Assembly: GCF_000406105.1 (NCBI RefSeq)
Contig: NZ_CM001974.1
Coordinates: forward strand, 3,793,028-3,857,027
DNA: 64,000 nucleotides
Direction: 5' to 3'
Origin: Dickeya chrysanthemi NCPPB 402
GTDB taxonomy: Bacteria > Pseudomonadota > Gammaproteobacteria > Enterobacterales > Enterobacteriaceae
A program made the translations under genes and the position numbers. The notes beneath the pieces were generated by a model that was given only the letters and a program-made list of their open reading frames with translations, was not told the origin of the DNA and ran no database searches. Of this stretch, positions 1-9,351 are shown in pieces (position 1 is the first letter of the stretch; the number at the start of each line of letters is the position of its first letter).

Positions 1-257
1 TCATAACTACGTACAGAAACCTGCCCGGTCACTGACGGATCAATAATAATATTTTTCTTTAAAACTTGTGCTGCAGTCGCAACAAACTCCTTTATTTCCA
101 CTTCACGAAATGAGGCTGAATATTTATTTGATGTATTCGCAGACGTTGTGGCAGCTAAAGAATGAACATCATCAGTCGTCATCGACTTTTCAGCATAAAC
201 ACGTTGCGATATGATAAAAATTAAAAACAGTGCGTTTGCCCTAAAAATGTTGTTCAT
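1..257 (-). CDS. Type II secretion secretin GspD-like, N-terminal part (cut by window edge)
   Basis: This minus-strand gene starts at 257 and runs off the window. The first 85 codons give a signal peptide of about 22 residues (hydrophobic core, ending near VYA) and then a segment with REVEIKEF and IIIDPSVTGQVSVRS, which is the typical N0 domain of GspD/OutD secretins. GspD forms the outer-membrane channel of the type II secretion system. It starts 16 bp after the GspC-like gene, the usual gspC-gspD order. In Dickeya the main Out system is linked to other genes; the short GspC here suggests the second, Stt-type system. That assignment is inference because only the first two genes are visible. 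Confidence 0.75.
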   Translation of the reverse strand, partial: MNNIFRANALFLIFIISQRVYAEKSMTTDDVHSLAATTSANTSNKYSASFREVEIKEFVATAAQVLKKNIIIDPSVTGQVSVRSY

Positions 258-272
258 TCTTAGATCCTGATC

Positions 273-779
273 TTAATCATTTTTAAAATGTAACGACCGA
301 TAATATCCATTACTGTCGATGATAACTTCATCCGGCAAAATCAGCAGGATCTTTTCATTACCGGGTAGCAAAACATCTCCCGCACGGTAGGTCTGCTGTG
401 TATTATCATTTGCAACTGTTATTCTTGCGGCATTGGCGTCAACCGAATAAACGACACCGGTGAGTTTAGCCGGCGATTCAGACTCCGGCGCATGCTGTAT
501 AATGTATTCTGACAAAGGGTGGTCATATATTCTAAACGTATTGTCTATTCTAAATGTATTGTCACTTTCGGATCTGACGACATGCGGTTCTCCAAACAGA
601 AGTTTTTCCGTCACCGCCTTTTTTTGTTGTACCGTATAAAAATAGTGACTGATATAAAATAGACGTCCCGGCGTGTCGCCATCATCTTGCGGCACGATTA
701 ACCACGTGGAAAACGCCAGTAAACTCAGCCATGAGATTCCACTGATTACTTTTTTAACCGTAATATTAATGCGTTTCAT
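273..779 (-). CDS. Short GspC-like inner-membrane protein of a type II secretion system
   Basis: A 168-aa protein with one N-terminal membrane segment (about residues 11-29) and a periplasmic domain at about 101-163 (AKLTGVVYSVDANAARI, YRAGDVLL, DEVIIDSNG) that matches the homology region of GspC. GspC links the inner-membrane platform to the secretin. OutC-type proteins are about 270 aa and carry a C-terminal PDZ or coiled-coil domain; this one stops directly after the homology region, so that module is absent. An 18-bp tandem duplication repeats DNTFRI at about 73-84. The gspD-like gene follows 16 bp downstream. The Stt-type identity is inferred from its small size. Confidence 0.7.
   Translation of the reverse strand: MKRINITVKKVISGISWLSLLAFSTWLIVPQDDGDTPGRLFYISHYFYTVQQKKAVTEKLLFGEPHVVRSESDNTFRIDNTFRIYDHPLSEYIIQHAPESESPAKLTGVVYSVDANAARITVANDNTQQTYRAGDVLLPGNEKILLILPDEVIIDSNGYYRSLHFKND
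529..564. repeat. 18-bp tandem duplication inside the gspC-like gene
   Basis: Two adjacent 18-bp copies (529-546 and 547-564) differ at two bases (c/t at 537/555 and t/a at 546/564). They are in frame and duplicate the residues DNTFRI in the linker between the membrane segment and the homology domain. Confidence 0.85.
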
Positions 780-1370
780 AGTGCATACTGTATAATCAAC
801 AGGCTAGTGCTATTATTAAACGTGTCTTTATTTTCACAACTTTTCATTTCATTTTTTAATATTTATTTATCAAATTCATCTGCCGTATTAAATATATACC
901 CAAAATAATTCGAGTTGCAGGAAGGCGGCAAGAGAGAGAATCCCGATGAGCTTACTCAGGTAAGTGATTCGGGTGAACGAACGCAGCCAACACACCTGCA
1001 GCTCGAAGTATGACGGGTATAAACATAATTTAACTAAAAACACATAGAGTTACACCGTCTTATTTTTTGTTAAAATCAGCAATATTTCACTAACTAAAAA
1101 CGCTACCGCCCTTAGGATACTTAATCCCAAAAGTCATTTATTAAATACCCCATCACATTCTTCTTGAAATAAAATTACAGTTGATGACCTTGATTTACAT
1201 AAGATTCGTCTCAATAAAAACTACACTTTTTTTCAGATTTAATCGGCACCGTTGCAAATAACCATTAGAGCGGACTGTGCCCACCACGGTAGGCGATCCT
1301 GGGTTGCCGCCCGCGAAGGATGGCGACCTGATCCAACTGTAGCGCCGCCCCTCCTGATGGTGACCACAAC
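780..1370. other. 591-bp non-coding region with ERIC element
   Basis: AT-rich interval between the start of the secretion operon and the end of the MATE gene. It holds one ERIC copy (895-1021). The rest would contain the promoter of the gspC-like gene near 780-880. The open frame at 1252-1446 overlaps the MATE gene end and has no recognisable domain, so it is not called as a gene. Confidence 0.6.
895..1021 (+). repeat. ERIC element, full length (127 bp)
   Basis: Begins TATACCCAAAATAATTCGAG, has the central palindrome around GATGAGCTTACTCAGGTAAG, and ends GTATGACGGGTATA. This is the enterobacterial repetitive intergenic consensus layout. It is nearly identical to the copy at 58310-58436. Confidence 0.95.
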
Positions 1371-2780
1371 TCATGTTATGGTCGGCACAGCCGCGCGAAT
1401 TTTCCGTCCAATGACTAAACTGGCCACGACGGTGATAGCACCATAAGCAAACGCACTTAACGCGACGATGTTGAAAAGCGATGCCAGGTCGGCTTCAAAC
1501 TGTGTGACGGCCAGCCACCCTGCAACCGCCGCAATCACCATGCGCACAGTCCCGGCGAGTACGGGCCAGAGCACGCGTTTCGCTCCCTGACCGGCAAAAT
1601 AGAGCGCCATAGCGATGCCGATGGCGCCATAAAACGGCGCTACGTTTTGCAGGTAGCGGGTCCCTGCCGCCAGAATGGCGTAATCGTCGCTAAACAGCGA
1701 AAGCCAAAGGCGCGGATAAACCGCCACGACAAGCCCGATTAACTCCGTAAACGTAAACGCGACGGCGGCGCCAACCCAGGCAATACGTTGTGCGCGCTGC
1801 GTTTTCCCCGCACCAATATTGACGCCGACCATCGTCATGATCGCCGTCCCCAGCCCAAACAGCAGCGGAATTTGCAGATAATCCAGCCGTGAAGCGATGC
1901 CATACCCGGCGATAGCATCAGGCCCGAACAGCCCGACAACGGCAGTCACCACGGTAACGGTCAAATTGATCTGCACAGTACCGATGGCCGACAGGAAACC
2001 AACGCCAAGTACATCTTTGAATAATCGGGAACTCAGCGGTGCGATTGACAGCCTGATAACACTGTTGGCCGAACGCATATGCCTGATCAGTAATAGCGTG
2101 GCAAAGAGATAGTAGAAAAGTATCGCTATCCCCGCGCCGGCGACGCCAAACGACGGTATCGGCCCCCATCCCATTATCAGCGCAGGAGAGAGCGGCAGCA
2201 GGATAGCGCCCCCCAGCAAGGTGATACGCGCAGGGGTTTTCGTGTCGCCCGCACCGCGCAGGGCGGCAGACAACAACGCAACCAGCCAGACCAGCGGCGC
2301 CCCGGCAAACACAAGATTTGAATAGGCCAACGCGGCAGAAAGCGACGGCCCTTTAACCCCCATTACATGATACAGCGCCTCACCGCCGATGAGGATAATG
2401 GCGGCAAAGGCGGCCCCCAGCACACCAGCAATAATAACGCCATGCCATACCAGCGCCTGCGCATCCTGCCATCGACCTGCGCCGGATGCCCGCGATATCG
2501 CCGATGATAATCCCCCGCCGATGCCGCCGTTCGCCATCATTTGCATCAGCATCAAGACGGGAAATACCACCGCCACCCCAGCTAATACATCGGCGCCAAG
2601 CGAGCTTACAAAGTAGGTTTCCACTACCCCCACCAACGCCTGAACCACCAGCACCGCAACCGTCGGCAACGCCAGACGAAGCATGACCGGCAGGATGGGG
2701 CCGACCAGAATATCCGTGGTCAACTGTTTGGCGGTCGGCTCATGGCTTCGATTTGCGTTCGGTAATAATTTAGTCATCAT
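1371..2780 (-). CDS. MATE family multidrug efflux transporter
   Basis: A 469-aa polytopic membrane protein of the usual MATE/NorM length with about twelve hydrophobic segments. After a hydrophilic 25-residue N-terminus comes VGPILPVMLRLALPTVAVL, then VETYFVSSLGADVLAGV, the typical first-half MATE signature, and LRGAGDTKTPARIT in the loop before the second half. MATE proteins expel cationic compounds using sodium or proton gradients. The next gene upstream on the same strand is the RND outer-membrane factor (start 4291, stop 2813), 32 bp away, so the two may share a transcript. The ribosome binding site before the double ATG start is weak. The substrate is unknown. Confidence 0.9.
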   Translation of the reverse strand: MMTKLLPNANRSHEPTAKQLTTDILVGPILPVMLRLALPTVAVLVVQALVGVVETYFVSSLGADVLAGVAVVFPVLMLMQMMANGGIGGGLSSAISRASGAGRWQDAQALVWHGVIIAGVLGAAFAAIILIGGEALYHVMGVKGPSLSAALAYSNLVFAGAPLVWLVALLSAALRGAGDTKTPARITLLGGAILLPLSPALIMGWGPIPSFGVAGAGIAILFYYLFATLLLIRHMRSANSVIRLSIAPLSSRLFKDVLGVGFLSAIGTVQINLTVTVVTAVVGLFGPDAIAGYGIASRLDYLQIPLLFGLGTAIMTMVGVNIGAGKTQRAQRIAWVGAAVAFTFTELIGLVVAVYPRLWLSLFSDDYAILAAGTRYLQNVAPFYGAIGIAMALYFAGQGAKRVLWPVLAGTVRMVIAAVAGWLAVTQFEADLASLFNIVALSAFAYGAITVVASLVIGRKIRAAVPTIT

Positions 2781-2812
2781 GCAGGCCCAACACTCAGTGT
2801 TATGAATAAAAT

Positions 2813-4291
2813 TTAAACGCCGCTATTGCTGTGCTGGCTGGGAGCCGCCGCCGTTTCTCCGGGTTGCCAGCCGCCGCCGAGCGCTTTGAACGCCGCGACC
2901 GCCGCACGGGCGGATTCGGCTTGCGCCTGAAGTCGCGCATCAGAAGCCCGCAGCATACTTTCGTCGGCTTGCAGCACCTCTATCAGGCTAAGGGTGCCGT
3001 GCTGATAGGCCGCAAACGCCGCATCCCGCGCCCGGCTGAGTGAACCAACCCCTTGCGTCAGCACGCGGGCCTGCTCCTCATTATTAACCAGCGCCGAGAA
3101 GGCGTTTTCCACATCTTCAGTCGCCTGCAATACCGCCAGCCGATAGGCTGCCAGCATCTCAGCTTCCTGGCCTTTGGCCTGGTTGATCTGCGCATTGATG
3201 CGGCCGAAATCGAACAGCCGCCAGCGCAAACCGATCACCTCGGACGCCTGGCTGGCGCCGTTGCTAAACAGGTTGCCGCTGGATACCGTCGTCGCGCTGC
3301 CAAGCAGCCCACTCAGGGAAAATTTGGGGTAATACTCGGCAACGGCGACACCAATACGCGCGTTGGATGCGGCTAAGCGACGCTCAGCCACGATCAGGTC
3401 CGGCCGGCGTCGAAGCAGCTCGCCCGGCGTACCGGTCGCGGCGATTTGCGGCACGGCGGGAATGGCGCTCGTCTCAGCCAGTACTGCCCGGTTCGTGCCC
3501 GGCGCCGACCCCAGCATCACATCCAGTGCGTTCATCGCCGTATCCAGCGCAGTTTGTAAAACGGGCACCGATGCCTGCACCTGCGCCAGCGCGCCTTCGG
3601 CCTGTCTTACCTGAAGCTCCGCCGCCAGCCCCTTGTCATACAAGCGGTTGATGGTGGCGAGCAAATCCTGCTGTGTTTGCACTTGCCGGCGGGCGACGTT
3701 CAGACGGGCCTGTAATCCACGAATCGTGATGTAGATGTCGGCGGTTTGTGCGGCTACCGCCAGACGTGTTGCCGCCACTCCCGCTTCAGACGCCTGATAC
3801 TCGGCAAGAGCCGCTTCCCGCCCGCGGCGCAGGCCGCCGAACACATCCAGTTCCCAACTGGCGCCGAGATTGGTCTCGTAAGAATTACCGTAGCGGTCGA
3901 AACCCGGCGTCGAATTCAGTACTTTCCCCAATGGGGTTTCGACAGACTGGTAGGCACGGCCCGCCTGACCGGAAATGTTGCCGGAAGGCAGCAGTGCGGC
4001 ATTCGCCGCACCAAGACCGGCACGAGCCTGCACCACACGCGCGGAAGCTTGCGCAAGAGAAAGATTCTGCTGCAACGCCTGCGTGATAAATCGGGTTAAT
4101 TGCGGATCGCCGAACCCCTCCCACCACGTCAGAAGCTCGGCACGGGTGACGGCATGTCGTTGATTTACAGCCTCCTGACCAAAATATTTTTCCTGCATTG
4201 ACACGGCAGGCCGGGTGTAATCAGGGCCGACAGCACAACCGGCTAACAAACCAGCCACGGTAAGGACGATAACGGGAGACTTAGGTAACAT
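2813..4291 (-). CDS. RND efflux system outer-membrane lipoprotein (NodT/OprM family)
   Basis: A 492-aa TolC-like outer-membrane factor. The start at 4291 is preferred over the in-frame one at 4315 because GGTGGA lies just upstream and it gives a clean lipoprotein signal: a hydrophobic core followed by LLAGC with Cys19. The mature protein begins AVGPDYTRPAV, a NodT/OprM hallmark, and has two OEP repeats (for example WELDVFGGLRRGREAA and LRWRLFDFGRINAQI). It forms the exit duct of the tripartite pump whose adaptor and pump are on the other strand from 5128. A palindrome at 4322-4345 sits immediately upstream and is likely bound by the divergent TetR regulator. Confidence 0.92.
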   Translation of the reverse strand: MLPKSPVIVLTVAGLLAGCAVGPDYTRPAVSMQEKYFGQEAVNQRHAVTRAELLTWWEGFGDPQLTRFITQALQQNLSLAQASARVVQARAGLGAANAALLPSGNISGQAGRAYQSVETPLGKVLNSTPGFDRYGNSYETNLGASWELDVFGGLRRGREAALAEYQASEAGVAATRLAVAAQTADIYITIRGLQARLNVARRQVQTQQDLLATINRLYDKGLAAELQVRQAEGALAQVQASVPVLQTALDTAMNALDVMLGSAPGTNRAVLAETSAIPAVPQIAATGTPGELLRRRPDLIVAERRLAASNARIGVAVAEYYPKFSLSGLLGSATTVSSGNLFSNGASQASEVIGLRWRLFDFGRINAQINQAKGQEAEMLAAYRLAVLQATEDVENAFSALVNNEEQARVLTQGVGSLSRARDAAFAAYQHGTLSLIEVLQADESMLRASDARLQAQAESARAAVAAFKALGGGWQPGETAAAPSQHSNSGV

Positions 4292-4321
4292 ATTTTTCCA
4301 CCATAGACATTGCACCGATTT

Positions 4322-4345
4322 GTGACCATATTACAAATTGGTCAC
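4322..4345. promoter_or_regulatory. Palindromic operator, probably for the TetR regulator (site 1)
   Basis: Arms GTGACCA and TGGTCAC with a 10-bp AT-rich spacer, 24 bp in all. It lies between the divergent outer-membrane factor (start 4291) and the TetR gene (start 4417). The same 24-bp layout recurs at 5056-5079 before the adaptor gene. Confidence 0.75.
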
Positions 4346-4416
4346 TCGTTGTCAACGAGAAGGTCAGGGGGTAAACTTCTCCCCCTGTGTATTACGTCAG
4401 GGGCAAATTGCAAACT

Positions 4417-5034
4417 ATGAGTAAAGAAAACCCTTATCCCGTGTCGAACCGGGGCCCGGCTGATCATGATGTACGGGATCAGATAGTGAGCGCCGCGACC
4501 GCGCACTTTAGCCGCTATGGCTATGAAAAAACTACGGTTTCAGACCTCGCCAAAGCCATCGGCTTTTCCAAGGCCTACATTTACAAGTTCTTCCCATCCA
4601 AGCAGGCAATTGGCGAAATGATTTGCGCCAACTGTTCGCGAGAGATCGAGTTAGAAGTTCGGGCCGCCGTTGAGGAAGCCGATCGGCCGCCGGAGAAGCT
4701 GCGGCGGATGTTTAAGGCCATCGTCGAAGCCAGCCTGCGTTTGTTCTTTAAGGATCGAAAGCTTTATGAAATTGCAGCGTCGGCCGCCGGCGAACGCTGG
4801 CAGGTAGCGTGCGCTTATGAGGAACGCATCCAGAAATTACTGCAGGACATCTTGCAGGAAGGCCGACAAAGCGGGGATTTTGAACGAAAAACGCCGCTTG
4901 ATGAAACGGCAGCAGCGATTTATCTCGTCATGCGCCCTTATCTCAGCCCACTGATGTTGCAGTACAGTTTCGATTACATCGACGAAGCACCGGCGCAATT
5001 GTCCAGCCTGATACTGCGTAGCTTATCACCATAG
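4417..5034 (+). CDS. TetR/AcrR family transcriptional regulator of the adjacent RND pump
   Basis: A 205-aa protein with a TetR helix-turn-helix at about residues 40-62 (TVSDLAKAIGFSKAYIYKFF) and a helical ligand domain with the LYEIAASAAGERW region. The ATG at 4417 is chosen, with AGGGGC upstream; the frame stays open to a GTG at 4387. It lies between the outer-membrane factor and the adaptor, and matching palindromes occur on both sides. By family behaviour it should repress the pump genes and itself until a toxic ligand binds. The ligand is not predictable. Confidence 0.9.
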   Translation: MSKENPYPVSNRGPADHDVRDQIVSAATAHFSRYGYEKTTVSDLAKAIGFSKAYIYKFFPSKQAIGEMICANCSREIELEVRAAVEEADRPPEKLRRMFKAIVEASLRLFFKDRKLYEIAASAAGERWQVACAYEERIQKLLQDILQEGRQSGDFERKTPLDETAAAIYLVMRPYLSPLMLQYSFDYIDEAPAQLSSLILRSLSP

Positions 5035-5055
5035 TTCAGCAGCGAACACGAGATA

Positions 5056-5079
5056 GTGACTATTGACTAAATTGGTCAC
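5056..5079. promoter_or_regulatory. Palindromic operator, probably for the TetR regulator (site 2)
   Basis: GTGAC and GGTCAC arms in a 24-bp frame identical in spacing to the site at 4322-4345; the right end AAATTGGTCAC is shared apart from one base. It lies 49 bp before the adaptor start codon, where a repressor would block transcription of the adaptor-pump operon. Confidence 0.75.
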
Positions 5080-5127
5080 TTGATTGAAGATGGGTCTCCT
5101 GATTAATCCGTCAAGGGGACTCTACTT

Positions 5128-6246
5128 ATGGCTCGTCGCCGCCTCCTTTCATTTGCAGTTATCTGCGCATTGCCGCTTGCCCTGGCCGCCTGCGGCGAAA
5201 AAACATCCTCCGACCCGCGAACGCAGGCGCCACTGGTACGATCCGCAACGATACAGGGCTCAGAGGTTGAGTCACGGACGTTCACCGGAACGATCGCCGC
5301 CAGAATAGAGAGTGATTTAGGGTTCCGGGTCTCCGGCAAAGTACTGGAACGGCTGGTCGATACCGGGCAAGCCGTGAAACGTGGTCAGCCGTTGATGCGC
5401 CTTGACCCCATCGATCTGGAACTCGCCGCTCGCGCGCAGCAGGAAGCGGTAGTCGCCGCCCGTGCGCGGGCGTTACAAACCGCAGAAGATGAAGCCCGCT
5501 ACCGCGGCCTACGCGGAACCGGCGCGATATCGTCATCCGCTTACGACCAGGTGAAAGCAGCGGCAGACGCAGCCAAAGCCCAGCTCAGTGCAGCACAAGC
5601 CCAGGCCGACGTGGCCCGGAATGCCAGCCGTTATGCGGTATTAGTCGCCGATGGTGACGGCATCGTCATGGACACGCTGGCCGAACCGGGCCAGGTGGTC
5701 AGCGCCGGGCAAACCGTCGTACGTTTGGCTCAGGCCGGGCAGCGCGAAGCGATTATCCAGTTACCGGAAACGCTGCGCCCGGCGCTCGGTTCAACCGGGT
5801 TGGCAACACGCTTTGGCCAGGCTGGCGCCGGCAGTCCGGCCACCCTGCGGCAACTCTCCAACACGGCGGACAAGCTGACGCGCACATTCGAAGCGCGCTA
5901 TGTACTGCAAGGCGAGCTGGCCAACGCACCGCTGGGAACCACGGTGATGATCCGGATCGCCGAAGAACAGGCAACGACGCAGGGAAGCCTGCAGGTGCCG
6001 CTGGCCGCCTTGTTTGACGCCGGCAAAGGGCCGGGCGTGTGGGTGATTCACGGCGAACCGGCAACGGTAACCTGGCGCCCGGTCGCCATTCAGACGATGA
6101 GCGACGACACCGCACGCGTCACCGGCCAGATACAACAAGGTGAACAGATCGTCGCGCTCGGCGCGCACCTGCTGCGCGAAGGCGAAGCGGTGCGGATCGC
6201 TGAGGTTGCTGCCGCCACGACTGCTGCGGCGGGAGGTCGCCCGTGA
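5128..6246 (+). CDS. RND efflux periplasmic adaptor lipoprotein
   Basis: A 372-aa membrane-fusion protein. The N-terminus MARRRLLSFA is followed by a hydrophobic stretch and the lipobox LAAC with Cys22. Domain order is as expected: barrel-sandwich half (LGFRVSGKVLERLVDTGQAVKRGQPLMRLD, about 70-100), helical hairpin (about 105-165), second lipoyl half (DGIVMDTLAEPGQVVSAGQTVVRL) and beta-barrel. It bridges the inner-membrane pump to the outer-membrane duct. The pump gene overlaps its stop codon by 4 bp, which indicates translational coupling. Confidence 0.93.
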   Translation: MARRRLLSFAVICALPLALAACGEKTSSDPRTQAPLVRSATIQGSEVESRTFTGTIAARIESDLGFRVSGKVLERLVDTGQAVKRGQPLMRLDPIDLELAARAQQEAVVAARARALQTAEDEARYRGLRGTGAISSSAYDQVKAAADAAKAQLSAAQAQADVARNASRYAVLVADGDGIVMDTLAEPGQVVSAGQTVVRLAQAGQREAIIQLPETLRPALGSTGLATRFGQAGAGSPATLRQLSNTADKLTRTFEARYVLQGELANAPLGTTVMIRIAEEQATTQGSLQVPLAALFDAGKGPGVWVIHGEPATVTWRPVAIQTMSDDTARVTGQIQQGEQIVALGAHLLREGEAVRIAEVAAATTAAAGGRP

Positions 6247-9200
6247 GTGAAAGCCGTTTCAATCTGTCGGCGCTCGCGGTACGCGAACGCGCCATTACGC
6301 TGTTTCTGATCTTCCTGATCTCCGTCGCCGGTATCCTCGCGTTCTTCCAACTCGGACGTGCGGAAGATCCGCCGTTTACCATCAAGCAGATGACGATCAT
6401 CACCGCCTGGCCGGGAGCCACGGCGCAGGAGATGCAGGATCAGGTCGCCGAACCGCTGGAAAAACGCCTGCAGGAGCTGCGCTGGTATGACCGCGCGGAA
6501 ACCTACACCCGTCCCGGTCTGGCTGTCACCATGCTTTCTCTGCTTGACAACGCACCGCCTTCAGAGATTCAGGAGGAGTTTTATCAGGCGCGTAAAAAGA
6601 TGGGGGATGAAGCCAAAAAATTGCCTGCCGGCGTCGTCGGCCCCCTCATCAACGACGAATATGCCGACGTGACGTTCGCGCTATTTGCGCTCAAAGCCAA
6701 AGGCGAACCGCAGCGGCTGCTGGTACGGGATGCGGAAGCATTACGCCAGCAACTGCTGCACGTTCCCGGGGTGAAGAAGGTCAATATCATTGGCGAGCAA
6801 CCCGAACGCATTTTCGTTTCGTTCTCCCATGATCGACTGGCTACGCTGGGCGTCACGCCGCAGGATATCTTCGCTGCGCTCAATAACCAGAACGTACTGA
6901 CCCCGGCCGGCTCCATCGAGACCAAAGGGCCGCAGGTGTTTGTGCGCGTCGACGGCGCGTTCGATAACCTGGAGAAAATCCGCCAGACCCCTATCGTGGC
7001 GCAGGGACGGACGCTGAAGTTAGCAGATGTGGCCACCGTCGAGCGCGGTTATGAAGACCCTTCGACCTTCATGGTACGCAGCAACGGTGAACCGGCGCTG
7101 TTGCTGGGCGTCGTGATGCGTGACGACTGGAACGGGCTTAAGCTCGGCCAGGCGCTTGAAGCGGAAGTCACCAAGATCAACGCGGCGCTTCCCCTGGGCA
7201 TGACCTTGAGCAAAGTGACCGATCAAGCCGTCAACATCAGTTCGGCGGTCGACGAGTTCATGGTCAAATTCTTCGTCGCTTTGCTGGTCGTGATGCTGGT
7301 GTGTTTTCTCAGCATGGGCTGGCGCGTCGGTATCGTGGTCGCCGCGGCGGTGCCGCTGACGCTGGCGGCGGTGTTCGTCATCATGGCCGCCACCGGCAAG
7401 AATTTTGACCGCATCACGCTGGGTTCGCTGATTCTGGCGCTGGGCTTGCTGGTGGATGACGCCATCATCGCCATCGAAATGATGGTGGTGAAAATGGAAG
7501 AAGGTTACAGCCGCATCAAAGCATCGGCCTATGCCTGGAGCCACACGGCGGCCCCGATGCTTTCCGGCACGCTGGTCACCGCCATCGGCTTTATGCCGAA
7601 CGGGTTCGCCCGCTCCACCGCCGGTGAATACACCAGCAACATGTTCTGGATCGTCGGCATCGCGCTGATCGCTTCCTGGGTGGTAGCGGTAGCGTTTACC
7701 CCTTATCTGGGGGTGAAAATGCTGCCGGATATCAAGAAGGTCGAGGGCGGACACGACGCCATCTACAACACCCGTCACTACAACCGCTTTCGGCAGGTGC
7801 TGGGGCATGTCATTGCCCGCAAGTGGATCGTCGCCGGTGCGGTCATCACGCTGTTCGTGGTATCGGTGCTTGGCATGGGGGCTGTCAAGAAGCAGTTCTT
7901 CCCGGCGTCCGACCGGCCAGAGGTGCTTGTCGAAGTGCAGATGCCGTACGGCACCTCGATTGAACAAACCAGCACCGCCACCGCGAAAGTCGAAGCCTGG
8001 CTGGCGCAGCAGAAAGAAGCGCAGATCGTGACGTCCTACATCGGTCAGGGTGCGCCGCGTTTCTTCCTCGCTATGTCGCCTGAATTGCCTGATCCGTCGT
8101 TCGCCAAAATCGTGGTGCTGGCAGGTAACGATAAAGAGCGCGAAGCCCTCAAGTTCAGGTTGCGCGAGGCGATAGCCGGCGGCTTAGCGCCCGAAGCCCA
8201 GGTGCGTGTCACTCAGATCGTGTTTGGCCCGCCGTCGCCGTTCCCCGTCGCCTACCGCGTCATGGGGCCGGATCCGGACAAGCTGCGCGCCATCGCCGAT
8301 GAAGTCGGGACAGTGATGCGCGCCAGCCCGATGATGCGCACCGTCAATACGGATTGGGGACCACGTGTTCCAACCTTGCACTTCACCCTCAATCAGGACC
8401 GTCTCCAGGCAGTAGGGCTGACCACCAACTCGGTGTCCTTGCAACTGCAATTCCTGCTGAGCGGCACCCCGCTGACAGAGGTGCGTGAAGATATTCGTTC
8501 GGTGCAGGTCGTTGGCCGCGCGGCGGGTGATATCCGCCTTGATCCCGCCAGGATCGCCGACTTTACGTTAGTCGGTTCCGCCGGGCAGCGCATCCCGTTG
8601 TCTCAGGTGGGGTCGGTCGATGTACGCATGGAAGACCCGATCCTGCGACGCCGTGACCGCACGCCGACTATCACGGTTCGCGGCGACATCGCCGAAGGAC
8701 TGCAACCGCCGGATGTTTCCACCGCCATCATGACGCAGTTGCAACCTGTCATCGCGCGTCTTCCGGCAGGCTACCGGATCGAACAGGCCGGCTCGATCGA
8801 GGAATCCGCCAAGGCAACTGTCGCCATGCTGCCGCTGTTCCCGATCATGATCGCCCTCACGCTGCTCATCATCATTTTGCAGGTGCGCTCGATTGCGGCG
8901 ATGGTGATGGTGTTCGCCACCAGTCCGCTGGGTTTGATCGGCGTGGTGCCGACTCTGCTGCTGTTCCAGCAACCGTTCGGCATCAACGCGCTGGTTGGCC
9001 TGATTGCGTTATCAGGGATCCTGATGCGTAACACGCTGATACTGATTGGGCAGATCCACCACAACGAACAGGAGGGCCTGGACCCGTTCCGTGCGGTCGT
9101 CGAAGCCACCGTACAGCGAGCCCGACCGGTGCTGCTGACGGCGCTGGCGGCAATTCTGGCGTTCATCCCGCTCACCCATTCGGTGTTCTGGGGAACGCTG

Positions 9201-9308
9201 GCCTACACACTGATCGGCGGCACCTTGGCCGGGACAATCCTGACGCTGGTGTTCCTGCCGGCCATGTATTCCATCTGGTTCAAGATCAGGGCGGTCCGTC
9301 ATGCGTGA
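6243..9308 (+). CDS. RND efflux transporter permease
   Basis: A 1021-aa inner-membrane pump of the AcrB/MexF superfamily. The GTG start overlaps the adaptor stop. The sequence shows the N-terminal membrane segment, AWPGATAQEMQDQV at the porter entrance, the proton-relay helix GLLVDDAIIAIEMM near residue 405 with paired aspartates, and the second-half helices with PLGLIGVVPTLLL and ALSGILMRNTLILI. It drives drug/proton antiport across the tripartite complex. The sequence resembles the shorter VexF/TriC-like branch rather than AcrB itself. The substrate is unknown. Confidence 0.94.
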   Translation: MSESRFNLSALAVRERAITLFLIFLISVAGILAFFQLGRAEDPPFTIKQMTIITAWPGATAQEMQDQVAEPLEKRLQELRWYDRAETYTRPGLAVTMLSLLDNAPPSEIQEEFYQARKKMGDEAKKLPAGVVGPLINDEYADVTFALFALKAKGEPQRLLVRDAEALRQQLLHVPGVKKVNIIGEQPERIFVSFSHDRLATLGVTPQDIFAALNNQNVLTPAGSIETKGPQVFVRVDGAFDNLEKIRQTPIVAQGRTLKLADVATVERGYEDPSTFMVRSNGEPALLLGVVMRDDWNGLKLGQALEAEVTKINAALPLGMTLSKVTDQAVNISSAVDEFMVKFFVALLVVMLVCFLSMGWRVGIVVAAAVPLTLAAVFVIMAATGKNFDRITLGSLILALGLLVDDAIIAIEMMVVKMEEGYSRIKASAYAWSHTAAPMLSGTLVTAIGFMPNGFARSTAGEYTSNMFWIVGIALIASWVVAVAFTPYLGVKMLPDIKKVEGGHDAIYNTRHYNRFRQVLGHVIARKWIVAGAVITLFVVSVLGMGAVKKQFFPASDRPEVLVEVQMPYGTSIEQTSTATAKVEAWLAQQKEAQIVTSYIGQGAPRFFLAMSPELPDPSFAKIVVLAGNDKEREALKFRLREAIAGGLAPEAQVRVTQIVFGPPSPFPVAYRVMGPDPDKLRAIADEVGTVMRASPMMRTVNTDWGPRVPTLHFTLNQDRLQAVGLTTNSVSLQLQFLLSGTPLTEVREDIRSVQVVGRAAGDIRLDPARIADFTLVGSAGQRIPLSQVGSVDVRMEDPILRRRDRTPTITVRGDIAEGLQPPDVSTAIMTQLQPVIARLPAGYRIEQAGSIEESAKATVAMLPLFPIMIALTLLIIILQVRSIAAMVMVFATSPLGLIGVVPTLLLFQQPFGINALVGLIALSGILMRNTLILIGQIHHNEQEGLDPFRAVVEATVQRARPVLLTALAAILAFIPLTHSVFWGTLAYTLIGGTLAGTILTLVFLPAMYSIWFKIRAVRHA

Positions 9309-9351
9309 TCGGTCCATCGATCCCTAATTATCTGATTTTAGAGGACTTACT

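Noticed and set aside
1252..1446. 64-codon open frame near the MATE gene end
   Set aside because: Overlaps the MATE gene, no ribosome binding site and no recognisable domain.
7020..7967. 315-codon open frame antisense to the RND pump
   Set aside because: It is rich in His, Asp and Arg with no domain or ribosome binding site; an antisense shadow in GC-rich coding DNA.
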